Shown in pieces: positions 43,611-56,497 of a stretch of 64,000 nt of DNA. Source of the DNA: Arctopsyche grandis. Lineage: Eukaryota; Arthropoda; Insecta; Trichoptera; Hydropsychidae. Every line of letters begins with the position of its first letter. Position 1 is the first letter of the stretch. Made by a program: the position numbers and the translations under genes. Location of the stretch: NCBI RefSeq assembly GCF_051622035.1, contig NC_135356.1:25078839-25142838 (forward strand), written 5' to 3'. Below the pieces are notes generated by a model. It searched no databases, was not told where the DNA came from, and saw only the letters and a program-made list of their open reading frames with translations.

Positions 43611-43775
43611 CAGGGCTGTAGAGTCGGAGTTGGAGTCGTGGAGTGGGAGCATTTTAAGTGGAGTCGGGGTCGTAAACAATCAACCAACTTTTTATTATTT
43701 TTTAATTAATATTATTACGGTATGCGTCAACTAAGTCTCTAATTTTATTGAAGTAAATCAGTGATCGATCGAATT
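43611..43775 (+). mobile_element. hAT-like end fragment (CAGGGCTGTAGAGTCGG)
   Basis: CAGGGCTGTAGAGTCGGAG and the following sequence (AAGTCTCTAATTTTATTGAA) match the reverse complement of the 3' part of the element at 30148-30685. The other end is missing; it runs into a dispersed repeat. Confidence 0.6.
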
Positions 43776-43885
43776 GATCACGGATCAGTGATCGATTCCG
43801 AGTTCGAATCAGTCAAAATCTCGAGTTCGAATTTTCGCATGATCACAAAACTTCACCTATTGTTACTGCGTACATAGATTAAGTA
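43775..43885 (-). repeat. Dispersed repeat family (ATAGATGAAGTTTTGTGATC), copy 4
   Basis: On the minus strand it reads TTTTTACTTAATCTATGTAC, AATAGGTGAAGTTTTGTGAT and CATGCGAAAATTCGAACTCG, then GATTTTGACTGATTCGAACT. Confidence 0.55.
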
Positions 43886-44066
43886 AAAAAGAAACAATAA
43901 AACAGAAACAAACAGTATTACAATGTACACTGTACATAATATCGACCCCAAAAAATATATAAAAATAAATTATAAAACAAAGAAGAAAAAATTGAATAGT
44001 GAGAGATATATGAGATACTAAGAATTGAAGAAATGAAGACGCAATAAAAATTTAAAGGAGGACAAG

Positions 44067-44234
44067 CAGTGGCGGCTCGTGAGTATTCAAAGTGAAGGGG
44101 GGAGGGCTGAAGAGATAAATCGGGCTGCATTAGCTCGTTGACCATACCAGTGAAAATTGCTCACAAAAATAGCATGCATATGTACTATACTGGGAGGGCT
44201 GCAGCCCACAGCCAATATGGACGAGACGCCACTG
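44067..44234. mobile_element. 168-bp hAT MITE with 8-bp target duplication
   Basis: The ends are CAGTGGCGGCTCGT and ..ACGAGACGCCACTG, flanked by AGGACAAG (44059-44066) and AAGACAAG (44235-44242), 7 of 8 matching. Confidence 0.8.
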
Positions 44235-45767
44235 AAGACAAGATGTAAAAAAATGGATTTATATGAATGGGAATATTGTCTATAAAAAGAAATTACAGGA
44301 ATAGCTGGTGGAACAGGGATTAATGTGAAATAATGATGGTTTTGAAGGTTTACAGAGGGATCTGTTTTGCTAATAACACGTACAAAAACTATAAGTAATT
44401 TAACTTTAGTTTCAAAAAAATAAAATGCTAAAACAACAAACGTTTATTGAAAAACAGTCGACTGGAGTGTATTGTGAAATTTATCATTTTTTACAAGGTT
44501 TATTTCATTATCAGTCTCCTTTTGAATTATTGCAATATTCAAAAACACTGTCTTGAACAATTTGTATTAGTTGGTCAAATTAGTTAACAATTAGTTAAAT
44601 AATTTAATTTATTAGTTAACAATTGTGGAGTTATCATCTTTGTGATCAAAGGATGCAATATACATATATGTAGACATATTAAATACAAATCGCAGATGTC
44701 GGCTTTAATGTAAATATATATGGGTCCTGCATTTATAATTAAAAAAATTTAATATGTATACCACACTCGTCGCTTTGGAGCAATCTGTTAAGAGGAGTGT
44801 GCATAATTGATTGAAATAAAACAAATTTGTTTGATTCAATCCGGATCATCTAAAGCCGGGAAAACGAGCCCCGGATAATCGATGCTTTGCTGTATTGTGT
44901 AATTTTATAATTCAATCACGATTTCCACGTGCACATTCGACATAATTCAATATTAAAATGTTAATCATAACGCTCGCATGCAATTATGAAACATGTATGA
45001 TAGTAAGAATGTACTTCAAAGGGATCCAAACCACGCGAATAATATTAAAATTATTGTCATTTCATGAGTATTTTTTGTACAATGTCAAAGCAAACTTCTC
45101 GGTATTCGTTATATCGGAATTTCATTAGTGGGAAATTTTATATTGTCTCTACGATTGCTTGTTGTACCAATTTAATTAAATTCCCACTACATTGTACAAA
45201 CCTAAAAGTGCAGTTGTTGTGGGTTGGATCCTTTTTCTTCAGGGCTACACCTAAGCACGATATTATTGAAACCTTGACATTATATCACTCCACGCTGATT
45301 TAAAATACAAGATATTGCATGATAGACTTTTAAACATCTACATTTCCATTGCCCTTTACCGTTTTCTTTGCTTCTTTCCGTACTTGAACTTGTGACTTGC
45401 ACAAGTTCAAGTACGGCTTTGCAGCTGTAGAATACCATCGATTTTTTAATAATTTAAACGCCTTGAATAGGATAGTTCAATCGGTTACAATTCTAGGTGA
45501 AATTGAAATGATCTATTTAATAATTTTGAATATTTTTATGGCTACTGGTGAGATTTGTACACTACTAAATCCAGACCGATCGTCTACTATCAAAATTTTC
45601 CGATTTTATTTGATTTGAGATAGTTAGTTCCGTGCAGTTTGCATTAAAAAATGTAAATCAAAGTATGTAATTGTTCCTTTCTTTACATCCCATTCAAAAA
45701 ATAATACAAAATTGTGCATAATGTATGGAAATGTGAGCGACAAAGAAGTTGACATTGTTCAACAATT

Positions 45768-47270
45768 GTATTTTATTTTATTTTATTAATTGAAAAATCA
45801 ACAGACAGGATGTACATAGAAATGTATAAAAAAACAAATAGTAAATAAATAATATATGTAACATCCGAGTCCAATAATAGATTTTTACAAAAATGAAAAA
45901 GATAAATATAAGGAAAACAAATTAAAAAGTAAAGAATAAAGGCATGACAAAATATGTAGAACATTGCATAATTAAACTATAGTATTAAAATATTGGGAAA
46001 AGGTTATAAAATAGAATATAAGAAGAAATTGAAATTTACAAATATTAAACAAATGAAAAAGGTAAATACAAAATAAACAAATGAAAAGGAAAAGAATGAA
46101 AGCTATAATATGATTAAATAGCACATTACATAACTAAACTAAAGTATAAAAATATTGGAAATATTGGAAAAATAGAATAAGAGAAGAAATGATTCAATCG
46201 GTCAAGATTCTCTTGATGTTAGACCTGAATTGATGTAGGGAAATACCAAATAGATCAACCTCATTCAGCTCTCCGTTAAACATACGATAAACGCGCTGCA
46301 GATAAGAATATTTTTGGGAATTAGTATTGAAAGGATCAAGTGAAAAGAGTGCAACGCGTCTAGAGTACCGAACTGGGATTCTGAAATTAACCTTATTCAG
46401 TAAATCAGAACAATCAAGGAAACCATTTATGAGCTTAAAGAAGAATATAGCATCAGTATGTCGTCACCTGACAGAAAGATTGTTAAAAGAAAGGATTTTT
46501 AAAATGTCGGAAACAGTAGAATGGGTATAGGTAGGAAAAAGGTAGCGTAAGGATTTAATAAATTTAAGTTGAACTTTCTCAATACAATTAATATGGGATA
46601 AATAAAAAGGTGACCAGATAATTGAGGCAAATTCAAGGTGAGACCTTACAAAGGAAAAATAAAGTAATTTAAGTACATAAGGATCATCAAAGGGTTTCGT
46701 TGAGCGGAGTAGGAATCCAAGAGATTTAAATGCTTTGTTGGTAATAAAAGAAATATGTTCAGAGAAATCTAGTTTATTATTGAGTATTACACTAAGATCC
46801 TTAATAGAAGATGACGTGTTAAGGATTGAATGATTTAATTGATATTGATTGGTAATAATTGACTTATTTCTAGTGAAATTTAAAATAGAGCATTTTTCTA
46901 GATTAATAAAAAGATCATTATTTAAACAATATATAGAGAATCTATCTAGATCTTCTTGTATCTTATGACAATCGTCTATGGTGTATATTGGTTTGTAAAT
47001 TTTTAAATAATCAGCGTAAAGAAGTATAAAGGAATGTTTGAAGATGTATGAGATATCATTAATATAGAGTAAAAAGAATAAGGGACCTAAATGCGACCCT
47101 TGTGGGACACCGGAAGGAATATGTCTAAGTGATGATTTAAAACCATTGAGAATTATTATTTGGTGACGATTTAGTATATACGAAGAGATCCAACGAAATA
47201 AATTTCCTCGGATTCCGAGGGACCAAAAAAATTGTATGAGAAATATAAACTTGCTTTTGATATACACTAT
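45768..47270 (-). mobile_element. 5'-truncated jockey-like LINE, reverse transcriptase remnant
   Basis: The minus frame 47267-46464 retains RT motifs: LGIRGNLFRWISSYILNR, HIPSGVPQGSHLGPLFFLLY, INDISYIF, then FILLYADYLKIY, where the family YADD box has become YADY. A TGA then breaks the frame, and the C-terminal part continues as DCSDLLNKVNFRIPVRYSR. The 3' end is a (TAAAA)n-type tail at 45768-45790. No endonuclease or gag region is present, which is typical of 5' truncation. It is inactive. Confidence 0.75.
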
Positions 47271-47954
47271 TAAAAAACGATTTTGGGGACTTGGACCTTA
47301 TTTTAAAACATTGTCGCTGGCATAAAGAACATATTAATGCATAAAACCGATTATGGATTATTTTTGCCACTATTTTATCTCCGGTATTCAAATTATTTCT
47401 TCATTCCCAAACTATTAGGCATAAGTTTAAGTATTCACAATTGCTTATACCATTCGCCTTTCATATTATATACGTACCCTGGGTTACAATATTTTAAAAA
47501 TCAGCGGAAACGGGAATTACATACATATAGCAACGTTGTAATAGGATTTTCTATTTTAAATACTTGGCATTTTGACATCTTAAAGGTTTTGATACTTAAA
47601 AGTGTCATGTTATATACCTGATAGGAGACCATTTGACTGTTAAAACTTAGACTTAGTGTGAACAAACTAGTGCGTTCATGAACGAACTTTGAGTGAACGC
47701 TTGGACTGTAACATATATGTATGTATGTACATGAAATTCATGAAATAAATAAAAAAAAATAGAAATTTTATATGGTTTGAGAGACGAGCTAGGTTTGACA
47801 GATGAGCTGGCTTTGATAGTTTCTCTACCAATGAATTTTATAATCAAGAATGGAACTGGAAGTGTTCAAATAACCAATTTACGCCTGAATAAATACGAAA
47901 TGGATAATTATTAACAGGGTATTTCTACAAATTCGAATTACGTACGATTATAAA

Positions 47955-48460
47955 CAGAGTGTTTGGGAGCTAAGTGCAAAGCTTTAAAGGGTTGATAGCT
48001 CATATAATTTAGAACATTTTGAGCCACACATATGCATGTACATACCTCAGTCCTAAGTCCACGAAGAACTAAACAGGCATGTTTTTAAAAAGGATCTCTT
48101 TAAAAAAAATGTTATTCTTTTAAACATAAAAAAAATATCAGATTTCTCCTACTTGACAAATTTTTGAAAACTTATCGTGCCTGTATTGTTTTTTTCTGTT
48201 GACACAGATGGTAGTATTTGTTTTTATTTGATTGAATAAACATTAGACAAACAAAAAAATAATAACTGACTAACTAACACATTTAACTTGGGCAGTATTA
48301 GCAATTAACTGTGAGATTTTGATGTTTTTACTAAAAATCTTTAAAAATGAATTTAAATAAAACCGTAAGACTTTGGACTGAGGTATGTGTAGCTCAAAAT
48401 GTTCTAAATGATATGAAGTATCAACCCTTAAGGCTTTGCACTTAGCTACCAAACATCCTG
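47955..48460. mobile_element. MITE with about 100-bp inverted ends
   Basis: The left end CAGAGTGTTTGGGAGCTAAG matches, inverted, CAGGATGTTTGGTAGCTAAG at the right. Both continue TGCAAAGC, GGGTTGATA and TTTAGAACATTTTGAG. The target duplication is not clear. Confidence 0.65.
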
Positions 48461-48989
48461 TATATGTATGTACGTACATATGTATATCGGTAAATTTAGG
48501 TATAGTTGTTTTGAAAAATACGATGTACGTTGTTCATTTTTATCATTGATCGAGCCAATTATGTTAGGACTAATTAAAGCCCGTGCATTTTGTATGATGT
48601 GAAACGATTAAAAATCCTGGTTTTTAATCTGTAAAAGTGATCACTTTAATCTTATGGGAATCGTATGTATGAATGTTCATACATTGTTTTCCAATAAACT
48701 GCGTACATATTTTATTTATAGCACGGGTTCTCAGCAGCCAATCTCCCTCGGGGTATTATTCACAAGATCAAGCAAAAAATGAATATTTATTAAAAATATT
48801 TTCTTTGATATAATATCGTATTCTTTCCATTTTTAGTTTATTCCGACATCGCTCGTTTATATGCTTTCATACATATTTTTTTAGAATATCAACTCGCTTT
48901 CCCGTAATAAAAATTACTTCCACTTCTTGCAATTCCCATTGTGCACATTTCGACTGCATCTGTATTACAAAAAGGAGTACGTGGCACGT

Positions 48990-49080
48990 GCTTTTTACTT
49001 TTTCTATATATATATACGTAGTAACAATAGATGAAGTTTTATGATCGTGCGAACATTCAAACTCGAGATTTTGACTCATT
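48990..49080. repeat. Dispersed repeat family (ATAGATGAAGTTTTGTGATC), copy 5
   Basis: AACAATAGATGAAGTTTTAT, GATCGTGCGAACATTC and ACTCGAGATTTTGACTCAT. It ends where the TTAA-flanked MITE begins. Confidence 0.5.
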
Positions 49081-49081
49081 G

Positions 49082-49323
49082 TTAAGAAGGCTGCACACCC
49101 GAAACCTTAATTTTGTTGCCGTTCCTTTCTTCGATATATATATTGAGTGAATGTATATATTGAGTGAATGCGACAATATATATACATATACGTATTTTAA
49201 ATCGACAAAATCGAGGTTCTCCTATTTTCTCCTCCAAAATTGGACCAATTTTTAAAAAAAATTGAGGAAGGGAGAAGTGTAATACGTTTGTATAGACAAG
49301 GCACTGGTGTCCAGCCCTCTTAA
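49082..49323. mobile_element. piggyBac-like MITE, short copy, TTAA target sites
   Basis: TTAA-GAAGGCTGCACACC at the left; inverted right end TTAA-GAGGGCTGGACACC. At 242 bp against 529 bp for the copy at 6053-6581, it has an internal deletion. Confidence 0.7.
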
Positions 49324-49949
49324 GGTTTTGGTTAGAATTCGTTAGCTGGAAGTAATAATTTTTTTTAAAACAATATTTTATTATTTTATTTTGACCTTTT
49401 AAATCATTTCTGTCATCTTGACATTTTCCTTTTTAATATTTATAGTTTTAAAAAAAATTTAACAAAATCCGACAACCGGGAGTAGAACTTTTGTCTTATG
49501 TAAGTTTCCCTATATTTGCGCTCAATTTGTTTCGAAAATGCTCTCATATCCGGTATGTGTGAAGGTGTATGTTTGTTTCATTATCGAATTTTGTATATTT
49601 CTCAAATACATAGATAAAGCCGTGGGTTGGTCACATCCAATTTTTTATTAGATATTTTTGCACATGCAAAAAAAACTCCAGCATGCCTGATGTATGCCAG
49701 ACCAAAACTCACCCCTTGGAGTGTTTTCGGCGATATATGTACATACATATAATATTATCCTTGTATTGACATAGGTTTGATAGTGATCGGTGATTCCCTT
49801 TTTCGAAGAAATGTAGGAGAAACTTGTCGAAATAATAAGATCGTACGAATTAGCACTGAAATAAGGCATGTCCATTCACAGCTGGAGTCTACCTAGGCAT
49901 GCCGTAACGTACGATTATGTGTGCGCCTTGAAGCTATTGTTTGAATTTA

Positions 49950-50220
49950 CTAATAAATATATTCATTCATTCTCACCGCGTTATTGTGCCGTATATCGGC
50001 AATAACGCGGCGAAGGCTTCTAAGTCGTCCATCGTCTTTGGTTTATCGGCGTAGACTAGTGACTTCACATACCCGCACAGAAAATAATCCAAAGGTGTGA
50101 AATCACACGATATTGGAGACCAAATTACGACCGTAAAATGGACGAAGCGCACAGTGAGTTTCGCCAACTGAACCATGATTTTCGAAATAAATTTGCACAA
50201 TTTGCTAGTGTTGTTCTGGC
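49950..50220 (-). mobile_element. Mariner-type (IS630/Tc1) transposase fragment
   Basis: The minus frame includes SPISCDFTPLDYFLCGYVKS and LVYADKPKTMDDLEAF. This matches the third catalytic-residue region (PPRSCDLTPLDYFLWGYVKS type) of mariner-related transposases in insects. The flanking frame is broken; no ends were recognised. Confidence 0.65.
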
Positions 50221-53200
50221 GTCAATCTAATAATGGTAAAATGACAAATCAAAATAAGAACTAATCAGTTATCAGATGTCAAATTGGCTGTCGTTGGAAA
50301 AAGTGGCTGTCGTTAAAAACAAATCTTAACAAAAACGGCTCTTTAGTAGACGGATATTAATTATACCTTCATATATTATTATTCTAACTTTAATTAATAT
50401 TGAATTAATATAATAATTGAACTTCGATCGCAATGAAGCGATTGTTTGATGGGCATGTGACACCTATTGTTAAAACCAGAATTGATTTTCATGATTGATG
50501 GATGGATATTGTTTTCCACATACATATGTTTATAATATGAAACCCGAGTTCCAATTTTCCACAAATGTTTTCAATTCTGATACTAACCCTTATTAAATTA
50601 GTAAATATCAAATGCCTTATGTATGTATGTATGTGAATTATATATATGTAATTTGTACTAATTGGGCTCTGTCTGTTAACCTTCATCGGATTTAATCTAT
50701 GTATATATTATATATAAAAACGGACATGTGGATATAGGCGGACGTGTCGACAAGTGTGGACATTACAAAAAAACAAATTTTAGAATACCAGTAGTATTCG
50801 ATATGCATAGGGATGTGGCGTAACAACCGATCTGGGAAGCGGGGAGGTGGGGGGTGTGGAGCGTCTGACATGTGCTCCTGATATCGAGTGCCTGACTTGG
50901 AACGGGTGAAGTCAGCGCCAGATGCTCTGCGCAGGAGCGTACACACATACACGCATCCTCGAAGTCACACACACACACAAACATTCATAATTTCGAACGG
51001 GTGAACGGGTAGGATCGGCGAGCATTTAATGCGGGCACTCAAACTTTTTACGATTAATATGTGCGCACGCCTGTAAATTACCTTACATTAAATTTATATA
51101 TAAAATGATTTTATTTTTTAATTCGTGTATCAATTCCTTTCCGAAACCACCCGTTAAAATCAACGGGCACAACACTAGTTGTTGATGAAATATGACAGTT
51201 GGATGTCGAAGTTCTGTTTATATATTTAGATACTATGCTGTTTTATTTAAACATACATATGTATATACAAATACGTTTTTATTACAATACATGAATGTAT
51301 GTACATATGTACATATATCCCTAATTGCAATAAATTTGCGGATATATTGTATGATCACCGCATATTGTACATGTCATCTCAATACAGCTATTGTGTCGAA
51401 ATCCGACATATAATATTTACATACATACTTTATTACCCAATAGTAGTCAGAGAGCATTCACGATGAGGAATGAGATTATGATTTGAAATATATACTACAA
51501 TCCTTTACCGGGGAGATGTACATGTGTGGTGTTAATAAATGAAAATTCCTCATGGCAAATTTGGGTTACTTCCCAATAGCGGTATCTATCGATACCGCAA
51601 CTTTTGAAATGCATGTGATAAATCCCACCCACCCACCCTGCGAATAAAAATACAAACCGTTCCGATATACATTTTTAGCGTTGAATCAGGAATTTATTAA
51701 AAGTGAGCATTTTCAAAGGAAACCCATCAATAAGTACTTCCCCCTGGATTTCTATAATGTGAGCGCTTAAACCATTTGATACATTTCAATACTTTAAGGG
51801 GCTTTTTGCCTGATTGATGTACATAATTGAAGAGGATTTCTGACGAGAAATGAGCTTATTGACACGCACACATTTTGCTTACGGCGTATTTATTTTAATT
51901 CATCATCATTTTCCGCTTTCACTTGTCTCTGCTCTGAACAACACTCATCAATGTAACCTTACACATTTTCGTCACTTCATCGATCCATTTCACTCGCAGC
52001 TTTCTTAGTACCTTTTCACACTCCCTTGGGTATCATTTGAACACTTTTCCTTCTCATCTTTCATTCATTGTTTTAACTACATGACCCACCTACTGTCGTT
52101 TCAATACCTTCGCTCTATCCGCTATGTCAACTACTATAATAATACGTACTACTTCTTGTTCCCTTTCGTTTATATTTGAGCCGTTATATTTGAAAGTGGC
52201 AGAAGTCCAATTTCCAATTTCCAAAAACACCATTTCAGTTTGACTTAATTCACAAATTGTTATCACTATTGTAATTCGATATGTCCAGAATCTGGAAAAA
52301 GCAGAATGAACTTATTACAGCCACCAGTATTTTTAAATATTGTAAAACGCAAAAAATTATATTTAATATTTTGTGAGACATTTCTCGAAATGAAGAAAAG
52401 TGGACGAATTTCAAATATAACGGCTCATATACACACATAAATATTTCTCTTCGTCATATAAAATCACTTACTTCTGGATTTTTTTTTATTTGATTGCATT
52501 GGACTTTAAATACAAATTCAATGCCCTAGTTTCACATCTACACGTCATCATTTCAAATCAAATTACGTTTCAAACAAAACGGCATTTTTAAATATAAAAA
52601 AAATGCATTCATTCATTTCATACTAATGTTTAATTTACCTCTTGATTTTTTTTTTGTTTCCGAAGATCTTAATAATTTATCGGCATAGCTTTTAACCAGC
52701 TTGTAGATCTGAGTGAAAGTTCTAAGGCTTAAATCCAATGACATGATCACACATTTAAGTGAATCTCAACCGCCATAATGACACTGTTTTTTCAATACCT
52801 CATTTACAAACTCCTAACTCTGAATGTGGGCGTAGTTTACCATATTTTTTCGAAAGCTCTTCTCTTAGCTGTCACTGTCACTATAGATAGTGACGACCCC
52901 GATCCACGTCAACATCAATTAAATGCTTAATGTAAATAACTTAATATATACTTCAATTTTTTTTATCGAGCTGAACTGAAGAGTGAAGAAGAAAAAAAAT
53001 CGTTTTTATCGATTTTTTGATTTATGAAATCTACTCCAGGTATAAAAAAAATGTTCATTTGTACTCCAAATTTACAATGATTTTCCTCATAATGTTATCT
53101 ATTGACGAAATCACTTTTTTTTGCTGTATATTGATGAAGAGGAGTTGTAGAAAGTAATACGAAAACTGTTATTTTAAATTCCTTTCCTAGTATTTTAAAA

Positions 53201-53517
53201 TATATCATTATTTGCATGTGATGCAACTGATAAGCTTCGCTTTACGCTTGTATGTTAGTAAATATGTACATTTTTTTTCTTCAAAAAAATTATAAATGTT
53301 AGCATTTCTCGCAAGGATTATGAAAAAAGGGTTAAAGGGGGTGTTTAAAGCCGGATTTTATTTTCACTATTTACTTGCATATTTACGTTATCGAGTTGAA
53401 CCATCCTTCCATTTTTTTTATTATTCTTTCAATTTAACAGCGATGATTTTAAGCCGCATGTTTGCATACATTAAAAATAAAAAAGCATATCGCAAGCAAC
53501 GTTCGCTTATCTATGTA

Positions 53518-55098
53518 CAGTGGCGGACTGGCCATACAAGCGTACATGCCCGATGGCATGTGGGCCCCACTATCCGTTAGAAAATATGGGCCCTCAGTAA
53601 AATTAAATAACTTTTTAATTTAACTATTTCACGTGTGTAAAAATTTATAGGATATTGCACTTTGGGACCTAGAGTTTGGGTATTTCAACAAAACAAATTT
53701 CTTACGATATACACAAACAACTAATGCCTGCTTTAACAGCCCAAGGATCGGTTAACTTTTTTTATTAGGCTCGAAATGTAAGTTTCAACATTTGCGTGGG
53801 CCCTTTTACCGGACCCATTTCCAACCTCAATATTATGCATATACCAATACCTATGTAACAACTACCTACTGAAATAAAAATGGGAATAAACAAATTTCCC
53901 TGAATAATATAAACTGAATTGCTTAAAACAATTTTGATAGGACGATTCATCATCAACCAGCGATTTAAATTTACTTCATACATACTTTCAAAATAACATT
54001 TGATTATACTTCGACGATATAGTAAGATTTAAATACACAATTTTAAACAGTTTCCGAATATTAAATCTATTCCTAATCTAGACAAATCCATGTATATAGA
54101 AACATAGGATAGGGGCCCCCTCCCCAAAATCCTGATTTTCGATTAACATTAATTGAAAATATTATGCATTTTTTATTTTCAGGGACGTAATTTGGGGGGG
54201 CACTCGCCCCCCTAAATTAAGGAATAGTGTGAATTTAGAAAATATTATGGATTTAATGATTAATGAGATACTATGGATCTATGAATGCTGCGTTTATTTC
54301 TTATGTACATATGTTACTTTTGGGTAACTAATAAAATAATCGCTGCTATGTGCTTTGAAAAAAAAAGATTTTATTATTTTGAAGCAAGTATATTTTGGTT
54401 TTTAAGTGGTATGCCATTAGTAACATTCTTAGAAATTGTTCATCCTATGGAGCGAATCGTTAGAAAGGTCCCCTTTACTTTATTTTGTCTCAAAAACAGA
54501 TGTGTATCGTTTATTTTTCCGAATGTTCGTATATTTTTTGATATAGTGATACATTTTGATGGTCGATTTTTGTTAACCATGTGAAGATTTTTGGAAAAAA
54601 ATTTTCGCCTGCGGCGCTTTTTTAGCTTTTTACATAATATTTTTTTATAATTATTTTTTCAAAAATAAGCTTAATTTTTTCATATTTTATATTTTCCATT
54701 TTTATTCCGATATAAAACAGATTTTTTGAAAAAAAATTCAATTTGACCAATATTTGCCTGCCCCCCCAAGAAAAAGCTGAAATGACGTCCCTGATTGTTT
54801 TCTACCGAAAGTAAAAGCCGCTTTTATGCCGCATTCTTTTATGATGCATTATATGACAAGGATTAAAACGAAATATACAATGTAATTCATGGATCTATTT
54901 TGCTTTTGCCATTTTTCTTGTACCTAAATTTGTTTATTCCCATTTTTGAAAATTTTACTTATTTTTTGCCCTTGATTTTTAGCGTGATGGAAAGAAGAAA
55001 ATTTTGTTATATGGGGGGGGGAACAAATTTTTTTAACCCTGGGTGGGGGCCCCCTTTGACTCCTGGCATGCACTGATTTCAGTCCCAGTCCGCCACTG
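53518..55098. mobile_element. 1.6 kb hAT element, perfect 8-bp target duplication
   Basis: The ends CAGTGGCGGACTGG and ..CCAGTCCGCCACTG are flanked by identical TCTATGTA at 53510-53517 and 55099-55106. A smaller hAT-like element (54180-54793) is inserted in it. No intact transposase frame was recognised. Confidence 0.88.
54180..54793. mobile_element. Nested hAT-like element
   Basis: The ends are CAGGGACGTAATTTGGGG and ..AAATGACGTCCCTG. Flanks TTTATTTT / ATTGTTTT match 6 of 8. It lies inside 53518-55098. An internal 99-codon frame (54285-54584) is not recognised. Confidence 0.65.
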
Positions 55099-55397
55099 TC
55101 TATGTACGTATGTACATACAAACCGCAATAATTGCAGAAGTACGAGTGAACAAAAAAAAACTCATTCCAGTGTACATATTAAATTTGACAATTTACCACA
55201 CCAGTAGTAAAGCAATCTAAAAAGTAACAAAATATGGAAATGTTTCGGTGCGATTTAATTTTATGCATCACTATTAATTTTATGCATTATTATTATAATA
55301 TTTAAACACGAAAGAGAATTTCGGATGACTTCCGTGCTTGTCATATTGTCAATTAGCATAGTTTTATCGGTTGACCGATGCAATCATCACAATAGAT

Positions 55398-56457
55398 CAG
55401 CGGTTTCCAAACTGGGAGGCGCGGACTATTGCCAGGGGAGGCGCCAAAACTTTTTAATAAAAAAATAATTTTCATACCATAATATCTACAAATAAATAAA
55501 ACTTCATATCGTAGCTTAACAGTAAAAATTCAATGCATGAATGTTTATTTTCATTTTTCTTTCATTTTTATATACACATTTAATTAGCAACCTTTGTCGA
55601 AGAAAACCTCTCGATAATTTAATTGTTAAACTTGCCTATTTGGTTGAAATTTTTGGAAAATTGAGGGGCTTAAATAAATCAATGCGGGGATCACAAATAC
55701 ATCCACTTGTTCAAAAAGACAAAGTAAAAGTTTTCATTAAAAAGTTGAAGTTATGGAAATCAAATTTACAAAAGAATGAGTTGGATTTGTTTTCACTTTC
55801 CAAAGATTTCTGGGCCACAGCCAATATTGAAGCAAGTAAAAATCTTTTTACTGACCCCTTGGATGGTTTAGTGCTGCATTTTTCCAATTATTTCAAAGAC
55901 CTTGATTTCTTAAAGTTTTTGTGTATACAGAATCCATTTAACTACAATGAAGAAGGCGAATTCAAACTGACAACTATCGAAAAAGAAAAATTGATAGAAT
56001 TATCATGCGATAGCTCACTAAAACAAAACTTTCAAAATGAAATCATAATTAAATTTTGGATGAATCTTAGTGGAGAGTATGAATCTTTGTATTGCAAAGC
56101 AATGCAAGTGTTTCTACCGAAAAGGAGTTACGAGTGGCACTCTCCATATTGCCCCCAAGATTTGATAAACTTTGTGCCAATAAACAACATCATTCGCATT
56201 AAATTTTGATGTGATAGATGTAGTTTAATTAGTAATTTAATATAATAATAAATATACGTGTTCGTATAAATGTATGTTATAGCAAAACCTTTTTATTATT
56301 CTGTCTATTGTAGTGTTCAGTATTTTTTTTTAAATAAAGGTTTATTATTTAAAACGTGTCTATATTATTACATATATTAAAAAATAAAAGGTAGGGAGGC
56401 GCGGAAAAAAAAATTTTTTTTAGGGAGGCGTAGTAGCATAAAGTTTAGAAACCGCTG
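55398..56457 (+). mobile_element. hAT element, 1.06 kb, with transposase remnant
   Basis: The ends CAGCGGTTTCCAAACTGGG and ..GTTTAGAAACCGCTG are flanked by CAATAGAT (55390-55397) and CAATAGAC (56458-56465), 7 of 8 matching. An open frame at 55541-56209 (222 codons) carries a transposase C-terminal half. Confidence 0.88.
55541..56209 (+). pseudogene. hAT (ZBED5/FAM200-like) transposase C-terminal fragment
   Basis: The frame has FGKLRGLNKSMRGSQIHPLV, VFIKKLKLWKSNLQKNELDL, LIELSCDSSLKQNF and FWMNLSGEYESLYCKAMQVF. This order resembles domesticated hAT proteins of the ZBED5/FAM200 type (LNLQLQGK, FxxKLxLWxxxL, then FW..EYP.L...A...LLPF..TYLCE). The usual TYLCEAGFS end is replaced by KRSYEWHSPY, and the N-terminal BED finger and first catalytic residues are absent. 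It is flanked by the element's own ends, so it is transposon sequence, not a host gene. Confidence 0.7.
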
Positions 56458-56497
56458 CAATAGACTGAACACTATCCTATCACGCCGATGCATTAGT

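Larger units (their letters stand above)
40028..53517. other. Gene-poor region of repeats
   Basis: Apart from the elements listed separately (miniature repeats, foldbacks, a SINE, a hAT MITE, LINE and transposase fragments), no host exon with supportable splice sites was found. Confidence 0.5.

Noticed and set aside
47137-47391. Minus frame upstream of the LINE reverse transcriptase
   Set aside because: It does not continue RT homology; it lies at the 5' truncation point of the element.
53296-53580. 94-codon plus frame
   Set aside because: It runs into the left end of the hAT element at 53518 and has no splice or domain support.
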